NCBI GenBank assembly: GCA_027487485.1
Contig: JAIYDN010000108.1
Location: 62,001 to 126,000, forward strand
Direction: 5' to 3'
DNA: 64,000 nucleotides
DNA from: Planctomycetaceae bacterium
GTDB lineage: Bacteria > Planctomycetota > Planctomycetia > Pirellulales > Pirellulaceae
Part shown: piece by piece, positions 54,073-62,352 of the stretch
Numbering within the stretch: the first letter of the stretch is position 1
Layout: every line of letters begins with the position of its first letter
Program-made: the position numbers and the translations under genes
Notes under the pieces: generated by a model
What the model saw: only the letters and a program-made list of their open reading frames with translations
Database searches by the model: none
Told to the model about the DNA's origin: nothing

Positions 54073-57000
54073 GTGTCCCACGAAACTGATCGCCTCGAAA
54101 AGCTGCTGCGAGAACTTGTCGCAAAGTTATCTCCCGATAGCGTGCAGAATGATTCCGTCTGCTCAATCGAACTTGGCGACTTGCTGACAAAAGCGAAGGA
54201 GATGGTAGGCGATGCTCAATCTGCTGACTCGCTCGACTTCAACGCTGTATACACCGATCCAACTCACGATTTGACAAATCGAGCCGAGCCAACTCCCGGA
54301 CTGCAATCAACGCAGCACTGGCAGGATTTCGCCGGCGGCACGCAGATTGGCCAGCGTTATCAAATCATTCAGAAATTGGGTGAAGGTGGCATGGGCCAGG
54401 TTTGGCTGGCCAACCAAAGCTCCCCTGTCAAACGCAAGGTTGCCATCAAGCTGATCAAGACCGGAATGGACAGCAAAGCGGTCCTAAGTCGTTTCGAACA
54501 GGAACGACAAGCCTTGGCCATGATGGACCATCCGAACATCGCCAAGGTTTTGGATGCAGGTGTTACCGAACAAGGGAATCCGTACTTTGTCATGGAACTG
54601 GTCAACGGTATTCCGCTCACCAAGTTCTGCGATACTAACAAGTTCACACCGAAACAGCGCCTTGAGCTATTCATTCCGATTTGCCATGCCGTACAACACG
54701 CACACCAGAAAGGAATTGTCCACCGCGACTTGAAGCCGGCCAATATTCTGGTCGCAATGGTCGATGGAAATCCAACTCCGAAAGTTATCGACTTCGGCGT
54801 GGCTAAAGCAACGGGGGGCAAGATCACGGATTCGAGCATGTCGACTCAACTGGGGGCCATTATCGGCACGTTAGAGTATATGTCACCCGAGCAAGCTGGG
54901 CTCTCCGCAGAAGACATCGATACACGGTCCGATATCTATTCGTTGGGAGTCATACTCTATGAACTTCTAACGGGGCTTCGTCCCTTCGACAGCCAACGAT
55001 TGCAGAAAGCCCTCTTAGCCGAACTGCACCGTATCATCCATGAAGAAATCCCCTCGAAACCGAGCACGCGCGTTTCTTCCGCTGAGGGAGCGGACTCATT
55101 GGCCCTCTGCCGAATGACTGAACCCAAGAAGCTAGCGGCGATGCTGCGTGGAGAGCTCGACTGGATCGTGATGAAGTGTCTCGAGAAGAGTCGCGACCGA
55201 CGGTATGAGACAGCCAACGCGCTCTGCCGAGATTTGCAACGCTTCTTGGCCGATGAACCGATCGAAGCTCGCCCGCCCAGCGTTCGCTACTTGGCGGGAA
55301 AGTTTTTGCAGCGCAATAAGGCTGCCGCCGGTGCTACGTTTCTCATTGCCGTTTGTCTCATCCTCGGTGTGATCGGTACGACACTTGGCCGGTGGGAGGC
55401 ACAAGCGCAGCGCGATGTCGCCAAGCTGGCATTGGAGGACGAGGCCAAACAGCGAAAGGAAGCAGATCGTCAACGGCTAATTGCCGAAGCGGCTGCAAGC
55501 GCAGAGAGGCTAGCGCGTGAACAAGAACAAAAACGCTTGCAACAAGTATTGAAGTCCAACACAGCACTGGCATCGATCTTCAAGGTGCTGAACCCTTTCG
55601 AAAAATCGGATGATGACCAACCGCTCAACATTTTGCTTGGCGAACAACTCGTCCAAGTCACTAACGATTTGGAGGCAGGGACGCTTGGGGACCCGGTCGC
55701 AATCGCGGGTTTACAAGTTACGTTAGGCAAAGCCCTCTACTACTTAGGCTATCCTCAAGAAGCGTTGCGATTGTTTCGTACGGCGGTGGGCATTTACGAT
55801 TCGAATCAGTTGCTAGATTCGACTGAAGGTGGAGAAGCCCGATCGAACCTTGCCGCAACCTATCGCGAAATAGACGGACCGTCGCAGGCTCTGCCACTGT
55901 TAGAGGCCGAACTGCAAGCTAGGACCAAGCGACTGGGGCCGGACGATGAATCCATTGCGACTGTGCTAGAGCTGTTGGGACTCTGCTATCGGGATCTCGA
56001 AAAGCACAAGCAAGCGATGGAATTGCATCAGGAAGCTCTGAGGATTCGAACCGCGAAACTTGGCGAAGATAATCCGCAGACACTTAACAGCCAAAGCAAT
56101 TTGGCCGAAGCCTACAGCTTGCTTGGCAAAACGGAACTAGCCCTCCCATTGTTTGAACGCGCCTCGATTGAACGTCCCAACGCAAACGACTTTGATTCGC
56201 TTGAACGGATGAGTAGCCTTGCGAGCCAATACTTACAAAATCAAGAAGGGAAGAAAGCGTTAGAAATCTACCAGCGCATTTTCAATCGACGAAAAGAGCT
56301 GCTCGGTGATACGCACCCAGGAACTCTCAGGAGCATGTGTTCCGTTGCCAACAGCCTGCGCGACTTAGGGAAAACGGATTCTGCAATTTCGATGACCCAG
56401 GAATTGAATCAACTCGTACAGAAACGATTTGGGCAAAAGCATCCCCAAACGGTCGATGCCAAATTTCTGCTGGCACTTCTTTTCAGCGAGAAAAAGCAGT
56501 TTGACACGGCCATTCCCATGATCGAACAAGCGTGCAACGCGCAGAAGCTGCTCTCAGGCGAGAAGAGTACGGCCAGCCTTAAGTACATGGTCTCGCTTGC
56601 ACGCATTTACTCCGATGCTGGACGTCATGCGGATGGGATCGAGTTGCAGCAGGAAACGCTCCGAAATCTCAACCAAACGCTCGGTGCGAATCACCGCGAA
56701 GCCTTGTCAAGCAAAAATCAACTCGCAATTCAGTACAGCATGGCCTCGAAACTCGACGACGCATTGACGACTGCTCGGGATCTAGTCGAAACCAGTGAAA
56801 AAGCTCTTGGGTTAAAGCACGCTGACACGTTGATTTACATAGGCAACCTTGCAGAATTCCTGAGTGATTCCCGAAATCCATTTGCGGCAATTGAGGTTTT
56901 GCAGCCGTTGATCCAGCGCAAACGGGAGCAATACGGAAACGAACACGTCAGTACGATTTCCAGTCTATCGGACCTCGCATTTGCGTTCGATCGGGCCAAA

Positions 57001-58737
57001 CAGACAGACAAGGCTTTGGGTATTTATGAAGAGGTTTACCGCTTAAGTGTTGCAGCCCTAGGTCCAGATCATCTGAGCACGCTGACCCGAGCCAATAATC
57101 TAGCATTAACCTACCAAGAGATTGGCGACGAGCCAAAGGCGCAAGCACTGTTTCAGCACCTTGTCGATCGCTACTCGGAACTACGCGAACAAGAGGGCGT
57201 TGATGCGCTCGATCTGCAGAAAAGACTCGCCAATTCACTGTCAAAACTAGGACGACACGAGGAAGCGATTCAATTGCATAAGGCGCGAGTACAACACTTG
57301 TCTTCTACGGCTGGGCCGCATGCGCCTGTCACACTAACCGCAATGAACGCCTACGCACGATGTCTGACTGCTGTCAGAGACTACGCTGGAGCGCTTAATA
57401 TCTTTGAGCAGGTCCTCAATGGACGAAGGGAGGCTCTCGGACCGGAACACTCCGATACCCTTCTTGCCATGAGTAACGTGGCAATATCGTTGGACAATCT
57501 AGATCGAAGTACTGAGGCAATTCCGATTTTCCAAGAGCTTCTTCAGATAAGACAACGGGTTCTGGGACTTAATCACGAAGAAACGCTTGAAACGATGCGT
57601 CGCCTTGGTAGTTCTCTCGAACAGAATGGCAAAATCGAAGAATCGCTTACACATTACTTGACTGCCTTTCGTCTTTATACCGAGATCTTTGGCCCCGAAT
57701 CGAGACCGGCACTGAGCAGCATGCAAGACGTGGCGTTCGTTTACTGCAAGACGAATCGATTGGATGAGGCACTTAAAATGCTTGAACCCTGTCTGGAGAT
57801 GACACTAAAAGTTTTTGGCGTCGAACATAGCACCACGATCGATGCGAAGAGTTTGCTGGGAGAGCTGTACCATCAACAGCGAAAGTTTGATGAAGCATTG
57901 CCACTGTTACAGGAAAGTCTCGCGTGGCGCGAGAAGAACCTAGGGGACTCGCATCGGAAAACGATTTCAAGTATGACTCGAATGGCGAGCTTCTACGAGG
58001 ATCTTGGAAAGCCGCTAATGGCCGAACAGTACTACGATCGCGCCTTGCGCATTCTAAAGAATCGTTTTGGGCCGAAACATCGTGAAGTGATCGGAGTGAT
58101 GAATGACTATTCATTAGTTTGCCGCGAAGTCGGCAAGATCGAGGAATGCATCTCGATGACGGAAGAAACGTATCGATTGTCCGAGGAGGTACATGGACCA
58201 ACTGCTTCGCAAACAACCCAGGCGATGTACCATTTGGTTTCCTTGTATCGCGACAACGGCAAGCCAGATGAATCATTCCAGATTCTTGAAAAGCTCGTTG
58301 TATTACGATCGCAAATGGAGGATCCTGTTTTATCGACTGCATGTTTAGCGATGTACGGATTGAGGTTGCTTGAAAAAGAACAATGGAGCGATGCGGAGCC
58401 CATCATCCGCGAGTGCCTCGCCATTCGGGAGGGGGCGGACCCTAGCAATTGGACGACATCGAACACTCGCTCGATGCTGGGCGGCTCCCTGTTGGGTCAA
58501 AAGAAATACGTAGAAGCTAAGAGCTTCCTTGAGCAAGGATACGCCGAACTGGTGGAACACTTGAAAACGACCAACGTTCTTCGGCAAAGAAATGCAATTA
58601 ATCAGCGCACTCGCGACTGCGTCGGATGGCTAATTAGGTTATGCGATGAAACCAACGACACTGGCCAAAAGGAAAAGTGGACCAAAATCCTGGCGGAGCT
58701 GAACGAGGAGAGTGAGGAATCTAAACTTTTGAAATAG
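54073..58737 (+). CDS. Membrane-anchored Ser/Thr protein kinase with TPR repeats
   Basis: 1554 residues from the GTG at 54073 (AGGA about 9 bases upstream; the open frame before it crosses a palindromic repeat). The kinase domain (about 96-390) has the glycine loop GEGGMG (103-108), Lys126, Glu144, HRD (217-219), DFG (240-242) and SPEQ after it, so it should be active. A membrane segment at about 417-439 (AGATFLIAVCLILGVIG) and a charged helix follow. The remaining 1050 or so residues are TPR repeats of the kinesin-light-chain type (LG..H..TL, with ALGPEHSDTLLAMSN and VLGLNHEETLETM), roughly twenty units. The kinase faces the cytoplasm and the TPR part lies outside, an arrangement common in planctomycetes. 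The partner is unknown; the caspase-FGE gene upstream is a candidate. Confidence 0.92.
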   Translation: MSHETDRLEKLLRELVAKLSPDSVQNDSVCSIELGDLLTKAKEMVGDAQSADSLDFNAVYTDPTHDLTNRAEPTPGLQSTQHWQDFAGGTQIGQRYQIIQKLGEGGMGQVWLANQSSPVKRKVAIKLIKTGMDSKAVLSRFEQERQALAMMDHPNIAKVLDAGVTEQGNPYFVMELVNGIPLTKFCDTNKFTPKQRLELFIPICHAVQHAHQKGIVHRDLKPANILVAMVDGNPTPKVIDFGVAKATGGKITDSSMSTQLGAIIGTLEYMSPEQAGLSAEDIDTRSDIYSLGVILYELLTGLRPFDSQRLQKALLAELHRIIHEEIPSKPSTRVSSAEGADSLALCRMTEPKKLAAMLRGELDWIVMKCLEKSRDRRYETANALCRDLQRFLADEPIEARPPSVRYLAGKFLQRNKAAAGATFLIAVCLILGVIGTTLGRWEAQAQRDVAKLALEDEAKQRKEADRQRLIAEAAASAERLAREQEQKRLQQVLKSNTALASIFKVLNPFEKSDDDQPLNILLGEQLVQVTNDLEAGTLGDPVAIAGLQVTLGKALYYLGYPQEALRLFRTAVGIYDSNQLLDSTEGGEARSNLAATYREIDGPSQALPLLEAELQARTKRLGPDDESIATVLELLGLCYRDLEKHKQAMELHQEALRIRTAKLGEDNPQTLNSQSNLAEAYSLLGKTELALPLFERASIERPNANDFDSLERMSSLASQYLQNQEGKKALEIYQRIFNRRKELLGDTHPGTLRSMCSVANSLRDLGKTDSAISMTQELNQLVQKRFGQKHPQTVDAKFLLALLFSEKKQFDTAIPMIEQACNAQKLLSGEKSTASLKYMVSLARIYSDAGRHADGIELQQETLRNLNQTLGANHREALSSKNQLAIQYSMASKLDDALTTARDLVETSEKALGLKHADTLIYIGNLAEFLSDSRNPFAAIEVLQPLIQRKREQYGNEHVSTISSLSDLAFAFDRAKQTDKALGIYEEVYRLSVAALGPDHLSTLTRANNLALTYQEIGDEPKAQALFQHLVDRYSELREQEGVDALDLQKRLANSLSKLGRHEEAIQLHKARVQHLSSTAGPHAPVTLTAMNAYARCLTAVRDYAGALNIFEQVLNGRREALGPEHSDTLLAMSNVAISLDNLDRSTEAIPIFQELLQIRQRVLGLNHEETLETMRRLGSSLEQNGKIEESLTHYLTAFRLYTEIFGPESRPALSSMQDVAFVYCKTNRLDEALKMLEPCLEMTLKVFGVEHSTTIDAKSLLGELYHQQRKFDEALPLLQESLAWREKNLGDSHRKTISSMTRMASFYEDLGKPLMAEQYYDRALRILKNRFGPKHREVIGVMNDYSLVCREVGKIEECISMTEETYRLSEEVHGPTASQTTQAMYHLVSLYRDNGKPDESFQILEKLVVLRSQMEDPVLSTACLAMYGLRLLEKEQWSDAEPIIRECLAIREGADPSNWTTSNTRSMLGGSLLGQKKYVEAKSFLEQGYAELVEHLKTTNVLRQRNAINQRTRDCVGWLIRLCDETNDTGQKEKWTKILAELNEESEESKLLK

Positions 58738-58779
58738 GTCCTAAGCGCATGGTTCCCTGTTTTTTGGTTCGACTGCTCG

Positions 58780-58837
58780 TAAGCCTGAGGCGCTAGCCGA
58801 GCGACGTCTCTGGAAATCGGCTAGCGCCTCAGGCTCA
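58780..58837 (+). repeat. Intergenic palindromic repeat
   Basis: AAGCCTGAGGCGCTAGCCGAG at 58781 and TCGGCTAGCGCCTCAGGCTC ending at 58836. Begins about 43 bp after the kinase stop. Confidence 0.88.
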
Positions 58838-58925
58838 GTATGCATCAAAAGAGCGGAAGGAACTTAAGAATATTGGAACGAGATACCCGGTGAGGATCAT
58901 TAAGAACGATGACAATGCAACACTG

Positions 58926-59972
58926 CTATACGCCTAAGCTTGCTATTGCTTGAGTTAGCTGCTCGACGAGCGCGTTCGACTTTGTACGGACATCGACCAG
59001 TGAAGTTCCCGCAGCAAGTTCGGCGAGATGCTTACTAAACTCCGCTTTCCAGTTCAGACAGCGTCTTTTTAAGTCGGCTGCTATTGCTGCATCCAGTTGG
59101 TGCAGATCCAAAGCCAACAGAACATCGCAAGAATCGCGTAGCTCCGTCAATTGCAGTTTGAACATTTTCTTATCTTCTACGATGGAATTCCAATCGGTGT
59201 TTATTCTGGCGGCTATCAGACGCAAATGGTCTTTGCCCACCAATTTGCTCTGGCGGATGTCTTGAGCGGCAAAAAAACGCGTTGCTGGTTCGGTTACGGA
59301 AGCGGGTGCTGCTGGCGCGGCAGGAGCTGGTGGTGCCGCAGGAGCCGGTGCCGCAGGAGCCGGTGCGGTAGGAAATGGTGCGGCAGGAGGTGACAGGGCA
59401 ATCGGTTTCTCCGTTTTCTGGAGGAATACCTGTACAAAAATGACAACCGAGATGCTCGCTGCCAACGTAGTTAGTCCGATCAACCAAGCGCTTTGTAAAG
59501 AGCGATTTCCACCGATTCGCTTCGCCACATTTGGTGAGTCCTGAGATTTCACCAAATTTAAATCCGGCTTGGTGTCGGATTTGATTTTGTGGGCCGTATT
59601 TTCTTCAAGTTTGGGCAGTAGATTGCGCCACTGCTCTAAAATGAATCCTTTGTGTTCTTGTGTCCGTGGAACTTTGAACCAAAACGGGCCCCCAAACTGG
59701 AACACCACTTCTTGTAAGGATAACAAAAGTCTGGGATTTTGAACCAACGCGATAAGCTGCGATTCGTCGAGAACTCTGAGACCTTCGTCGAGCATAGCCT
59801 GACGACGATCTCCAAGGATGGAATTAAGCGTAGGCGCAGCCTTCGCAGACTCTCCTCGGATAAGCTCGAGTTGCTGGACCAATTCACGGAGACGGAGACC
59901 CACTAGTTGCTCTTCCAACCAAGCGGGCCATTCACGAATTTCATCAGGTAGGTCGAGTGCGATTAGATTCAT
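58926..59972 (-). CDS. Membrane protein coupled to ECF sigma factor (anti-sigma-like)
   Basis: 348 residues from the ATG at 59972, which overlaps the sigma factor stop (ATGA). A cytoplasmic N-terminal 185 or so residues have MNLIALDLPDEIREWPAWLE and a helical LRELVQQLELIRGES. A single membrane segment lies at about 200-222 (AWLIGLTTLAASISVVIFVQVF). A linker of Ala-Pro repeats (about 230-265, many APAAPA units) is followed by a helical outer domain. Position and topology are those of an anti-sigma factor, but no zinc-binding HxxxCxxC motif is seen, so the assignment rests on context. The 37-residue Ala-Pro linker is an unusual spacer. Confidence 0.75.
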   Translation of the reverse strand: MNLIALDLPDEIREWPAWLEEQLVGLRLRELVQQLELIRGESAKAAPTLNSILGDRRQAMLDEGLRVLDESQLIALVQNPRLLLSLQEVVFQFGGPFWFKVPRTQEHKGFILEQWRNLLPKLEENTAHKIKSDTKPDLNLVKSQDSPNVAKRIGGNRSLQSAWLIGLTTLAASISVVIFVQVFLQKTEKPIALSPPAAPFPTAPAPAAPAPAAPPAPAAPAAPASVTEPATRFFAAQDIRQSKLVGKDHLRLIAARINTDWNSIVEDKKMFKLQLTELRDSCDVLLALDLHQLDAAIAADLKRRCLNWKAEFSKHLAELAAGTSLVDVRTKSNALVEQLTQAIASLGV

Positions 59973-60502
59973 TTCGTTTTTCGCTCCACGCAGTCCTTCA
60001 GTAATTGTTTTCCGCGATGGAATCGTGATCCAACTGTCATTGGGGAAATACCGTACTGCTTGGCCAGTAACGTTGTCGACAAACCTTGGGTTTTGCTTCG
60101 TATGATTTCTACAAATGAGCCTTCCACGGACTCCAGGCATTCACGCAAAGATTCCAGCCGATCATCTTCCTGATCGTATGTAGGCTCGGCTGGATCAAAA
60201 TCCTCATCCAAGAGCGAAGGGTACTTTTTGCGCCAATGGTCAATCAGTAGGTTGCGAGCGATCCTGTACATCCAACTATGGAAGTTGCCATGAAGAAAGC
60301 TCTGTCGTTTCTCCAATATCTTCACCCAAACGGTTTGAGACAAATCGTTCGCCGAATCGTGATTAAACGTTCTTGCTGCAAAAAAAGCAACCAGAACATC
60401 TGCGTAACGGGCATGAAGTTCCTCGATTACTTCTCGATCACCCGCATGAAACAAGGCGATCCATTCTTTGCTTTTTTCGGGTTCGATAGTGTCGAGTAAC
60501 AT
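59969..60502 (-). CDS. ECF-type sigma-70 family RNA polymerase sigma factor
   Basis: 177 residues. Region 2 (about 20-90) has VAFFAARTFNHDSANDLSQT, VWVKILEKRQSF and FHSWMYRIARNLLIDHWRK, and region 4 (about 115-172) has TTLLAKQYGISPMTVGSRFH and RGKQLLKDC. This is the two-domain layout of ECF sigma factors, with the planctomycete SANDLSQ form of the region 2 core. It recruits RNA polymerase to promoters of its regulon. The coupled membrane protein downstream probably controls it. The regulon may include the neighbouring exported genes; no conserved promoter was identified to prove this. Confidence 0.9.
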   Translation of the reverse strand: MLLDTIEPEKSKEWIALFHAGDREVIEELHARYADVLVAFFAARTFNHDSANDLSQTVWVKILEKRQSFLHGNFHSWMYRIARNLLIDHWRKKYPSLLDEDFDPAEPTYDQEDDRLESLRECLESVEGSFVEIIRSKTQGLSTTLLAKQYGISPMTVGSRFHRGKQLLKDCVERKTK

Positions 60503-60553
60503 GAATCCAAAGGTATCCTTTAAGGAAACATCTTACAACAGCCACGAGTTACG

Positions 60554-60820
60554 TCAAAGCGCGATTCGAATTCTCTTTTCGACCGCAATCTGAACGACTT
60601 TGTACGTGACAACTTTCTCAAGATAAGCTTTGTGGCAATGGTCGTACTTGACGATCGACTTTACGATTGGCTGTCGCACCGTTTCGTAGATGGTCACTGT
60701 CTTGTAGACGTATTTTGGTGGATGGCAATCCGAGGCGGAAGCTGTTCCAAAACTGAACGCCATTCCAAGTCCTACGATGCTGGCAAAGCAAGCTTTACGG
60801 ACGCTGTTGCTGGTTCTCAT
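60554..60820 (-). CDS. Small exported protein (88 residues)
   Basis: ATG at 60820 with AAGGA upstream. A signal peptide ends ASASDC (residue 27 or so). The mature 60 residues repeat a YK-V-T/V pattern (YVYKTVTIYETVRQPIV, KSIVKYDHCHKAYLEKVVTY, KVVQIAVEKRIRIAL), which suggests beta strands. Its start is 176 bp from that of the HAD gene on the same strand. No family is recognised. It resembles the start of the mature protein at 50703 only in being Val/Thr-rich. Confidence 0.6.
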   Translation of the reverse strand: MRTSNSVRKACFASIVGLGMAFSFGTASASDCHPPKYVYKTVTIYETVRQPIVKSIVKYDHCHKAYLEKVVTYKVVQIAVEKRIRIAL

Positions 60821-60995
60821 TCTAAGTTCCTTTTTAACCGTTACATTCTCATGTTCCTTCCCAACGGGATGGATACAACTAGGTAAACGGATGAGGCGGC
60901 GAGTTATTCCCGTTGACATGAAAGGATTTTTTAGATTTGGCAGAAATGAATAGTTGCCGACTTCACAGGGGCCGTTGCGAACCAAGAAATGCAAT

Positions 60996-61475
60996 TCATT
61001 GTTGAGAAAGTACGCTTGGCAAGCTAGCCCAATCAGATACGAACGTTGCCCAAGGAGGACAAAACCCTTTAGCTGTTTCCTCTCCATAGAAATATATGTT
61101 CGGGACGACGTTTCTCAGGATCTGCATGATGTGTACGCGATCATCGATGAAGTGTGTAATTTCGATTTTCTGACAGATGGTTGCTTTGTCCTGTCGCTCG
61201 CGGCAAAATTCGACATGGCTTTTATCGAGTCCGGTCCGCGAATAGAAATCAACCGCATCGAGCCATGCGAGTGTTTTGGCCTGCATACGCGGCCCAGCTT
61301 TTGAAACAATCCACACTCGGCCCTCGAAATGGGACACGATTTTCGCCATCGCCTCAAACACACCCTCCTGAGCGATTTCGGTTCCTTCTGTACCCGAAAG
61401 CTGCGTATCTGAAACTTGCTTTCGGTCCACGAGTTTGACAATCACTCCACCAAAATCCACACCTAAGCCCGACAT
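60996..61475 (-). CDS. HAD-superfamily phosphatase-like protein
   Basis: 159 residues from the ATG at 61475 (AGGAG about 8 bases upstream; the frame extends to 61598 but lacks a site there). Motif I is VDFGGVIVKL, where the second Asp is replaced by Gly. Motif II is VWIVSKAG (Ser). A Lys in RQDKATICQKIEI and the motif IV pair in THFIDDRVHIMQIL are present. In HAD proteins the second motif I Asp is the acid/base for phosphatase activity. Its loss suggests a phosphonatase-like or altered activity, or a binding role. It is more similar in length to minimal HAD domains than to capped ones. It is unrelated in detail to the HAD copies at 26520. Confidence 0.75.
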   Translation of the reverse strand: MSGLGVDFGGVIVKLVDRKQVSDTQLSGTEGTEIAQEGVFEAMAKIVSHFEGRVWIVSKAGPRMQAKTLAWLDAVDFYSRTGLDKSHVEFCRERQDKATICQKIEITHFIDDRVHIMQILRNVVPNIYFYGEETAKGFCPPWATFVSDWASLPSVLSQQ

Positions 61476-61618
61476 TACTACTGCTCCTAAAAAATTGAAA
61501 TCTGTGTTAGCACCTATCCTTCTCCACCTTTGAAATCGCGGATCGGGCGCTTGCATTACCTTTATTTTCCAAGATTTCTCGGAATGAAAATAGGGCAAGC
61601 TCGTTGTAATCAGTGTCG

Positions 61619-61640
61619 GTCAAGACGCCAGTGTCTTGAC
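61619..61640 (+). promoter_or_regulatory. Hairpin in 5' leader, copy 1
   Basis: Perfect 8-bp stem GTCAAGAC...GTCTTGAC with a 6-base loop (GCCAGT). It is followed by a second GTCTTGA at 61643 and the gene start at 61698. The flanks (TTTCTCGGAATGAAAATA, TCGTTGTAATCA) recur at 62241-62276 before another hairpin. It may be a regulatory leader or a terminator of a preceding RNA. Confidence 0.55.
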
Positions 61641-61697
61641 AGTCTTGATGCCATCGCATCTTGTTTTACTCCCAATTCCAAAAAGGAAAACGCAACC

Positions 61698-62138
61698 ATG
61701 TTTCACTCATCTTTTGCACGTTTCTTCGTACGGCCTTCGGTGGTATTGATCGCAATGGCCGCCATTAGTATTGCGGCCAATCCAACTCAAGCCCATAGCG
61801 GCAATCAAGCCGTTATTCTTTGCAAGGTTGTGATGCATTCCGGTGGAAACATCGAAAAAATTGGTAGTATCAAAGTTGAAGTTCTCGACTTTCACGGGAA
61901 GGTGCTTCAGACCGCCACGACGGACGTCGATGGGAAGCACCTTTTCAAAGTGACCCCTTCGGCGCTTCCAGTATGGATTCGCGCCACATCGCAGGGGTCA
62001 TCCAACATGACCCAGGTGATGGTGACTCACTTTAACCATCAACCAAAATTAGAACGAAGCTTTCAAGCAACCCTCACGTTTCCGGACGTGGTTCGGCGCG
62101 AGAACCAATTCGTTGAGCAAGATAACGATCGAAAGTAA
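61698..62138 (+). CDS. Small exported beta-sandwich protein
   Basis: 146 residues from the ATG at 61698 with AAGGAAAA upstream. A signal peptide ends PTQAHS (residue about 32). The mature part has a short strand pattern like carboxypeptidase-regulatory or Ig-like domains (AVILCKVVMHSGGNIEKIG, KVEVLDFHGKVLQTATTDVD, GKHLFKVTPSALPVWIRAT). The end is charged (VVRRENQFVEQDNDRK). It resembles the Tat-exported protein at 44390 in general layout (about 100-residue beta-sandwich), not in sequence. A hairpin leader precedes it. Confidence 0.65.
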   Translation: MFHSSFARFFVRPSVVLIAMAAISIAANPTQAHSGNQAVILCKVVMHSGGNIEKIGSIKVEVLDFHGKVLQTATTDVDGKHLFKVTPSALPVWIRATSQGSSNMTQVMVTHFNHQPKLERSFQATLTFPDVVRRENQFVEQDNDRK

Positions 62139-62157
62139 GAACAATGTCGCGGTCCCT

Positions 62158-62190
62158 GAGCCTGAGGCGCTAGCCGAGCTACGCCGCAAG
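62158..62190 (+). repeat. Half copy of palindromic repeat
   Basis: Only the left arm, GAGCCTGAGGCGCTAGCCGAG, is present, starting 20 bp after a stop codon. The right arm is missing or lost. Confidence 0.7.
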
Positions 62191-62284
62191 AAGCCAGGCG
62201 GGTGTATCAAGTGACTTGATGTCTGTCATTTCCCAGAATTTCGCGGAATAAGTATCGGATAATAGCGTTGTAATCACGTCAAGC

Positions 62285-62302
62285 CAAGACGCGAGAGTCT
62301 TG
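62285..62302 (+). promoter_or_regulatory. Hairpin in 5' leader, copy 2
   Basis: Stem CAAGAC...GTCTTG with loop GCGAGA. The preceding 50 bases (TTTCGCGGAATAAGTATC, GCGTTGTAATCACG) match those before the hairpin at 61619. The gene at 62353 begins 50 bp downstream. Confidence 0.5.
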
Positions 62303-62352
62303 ACTGTTGTTTCCTGGAATTAGCATCGTTGAAAATTTTTGACAATTAAATA

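Noticed and set aside
54369-54839. Minus-strand frame within the kinase gene
   Set aside because: It lies opposite the conserved kinase domain (glycine loop to DFG) and is a shadow frame.
61619-61640. Factor-independent terminator
   Set aside because: The stem has no following run of T and lies within the leader of a gene rather than behind one; a regulatory hairpin is more likely.
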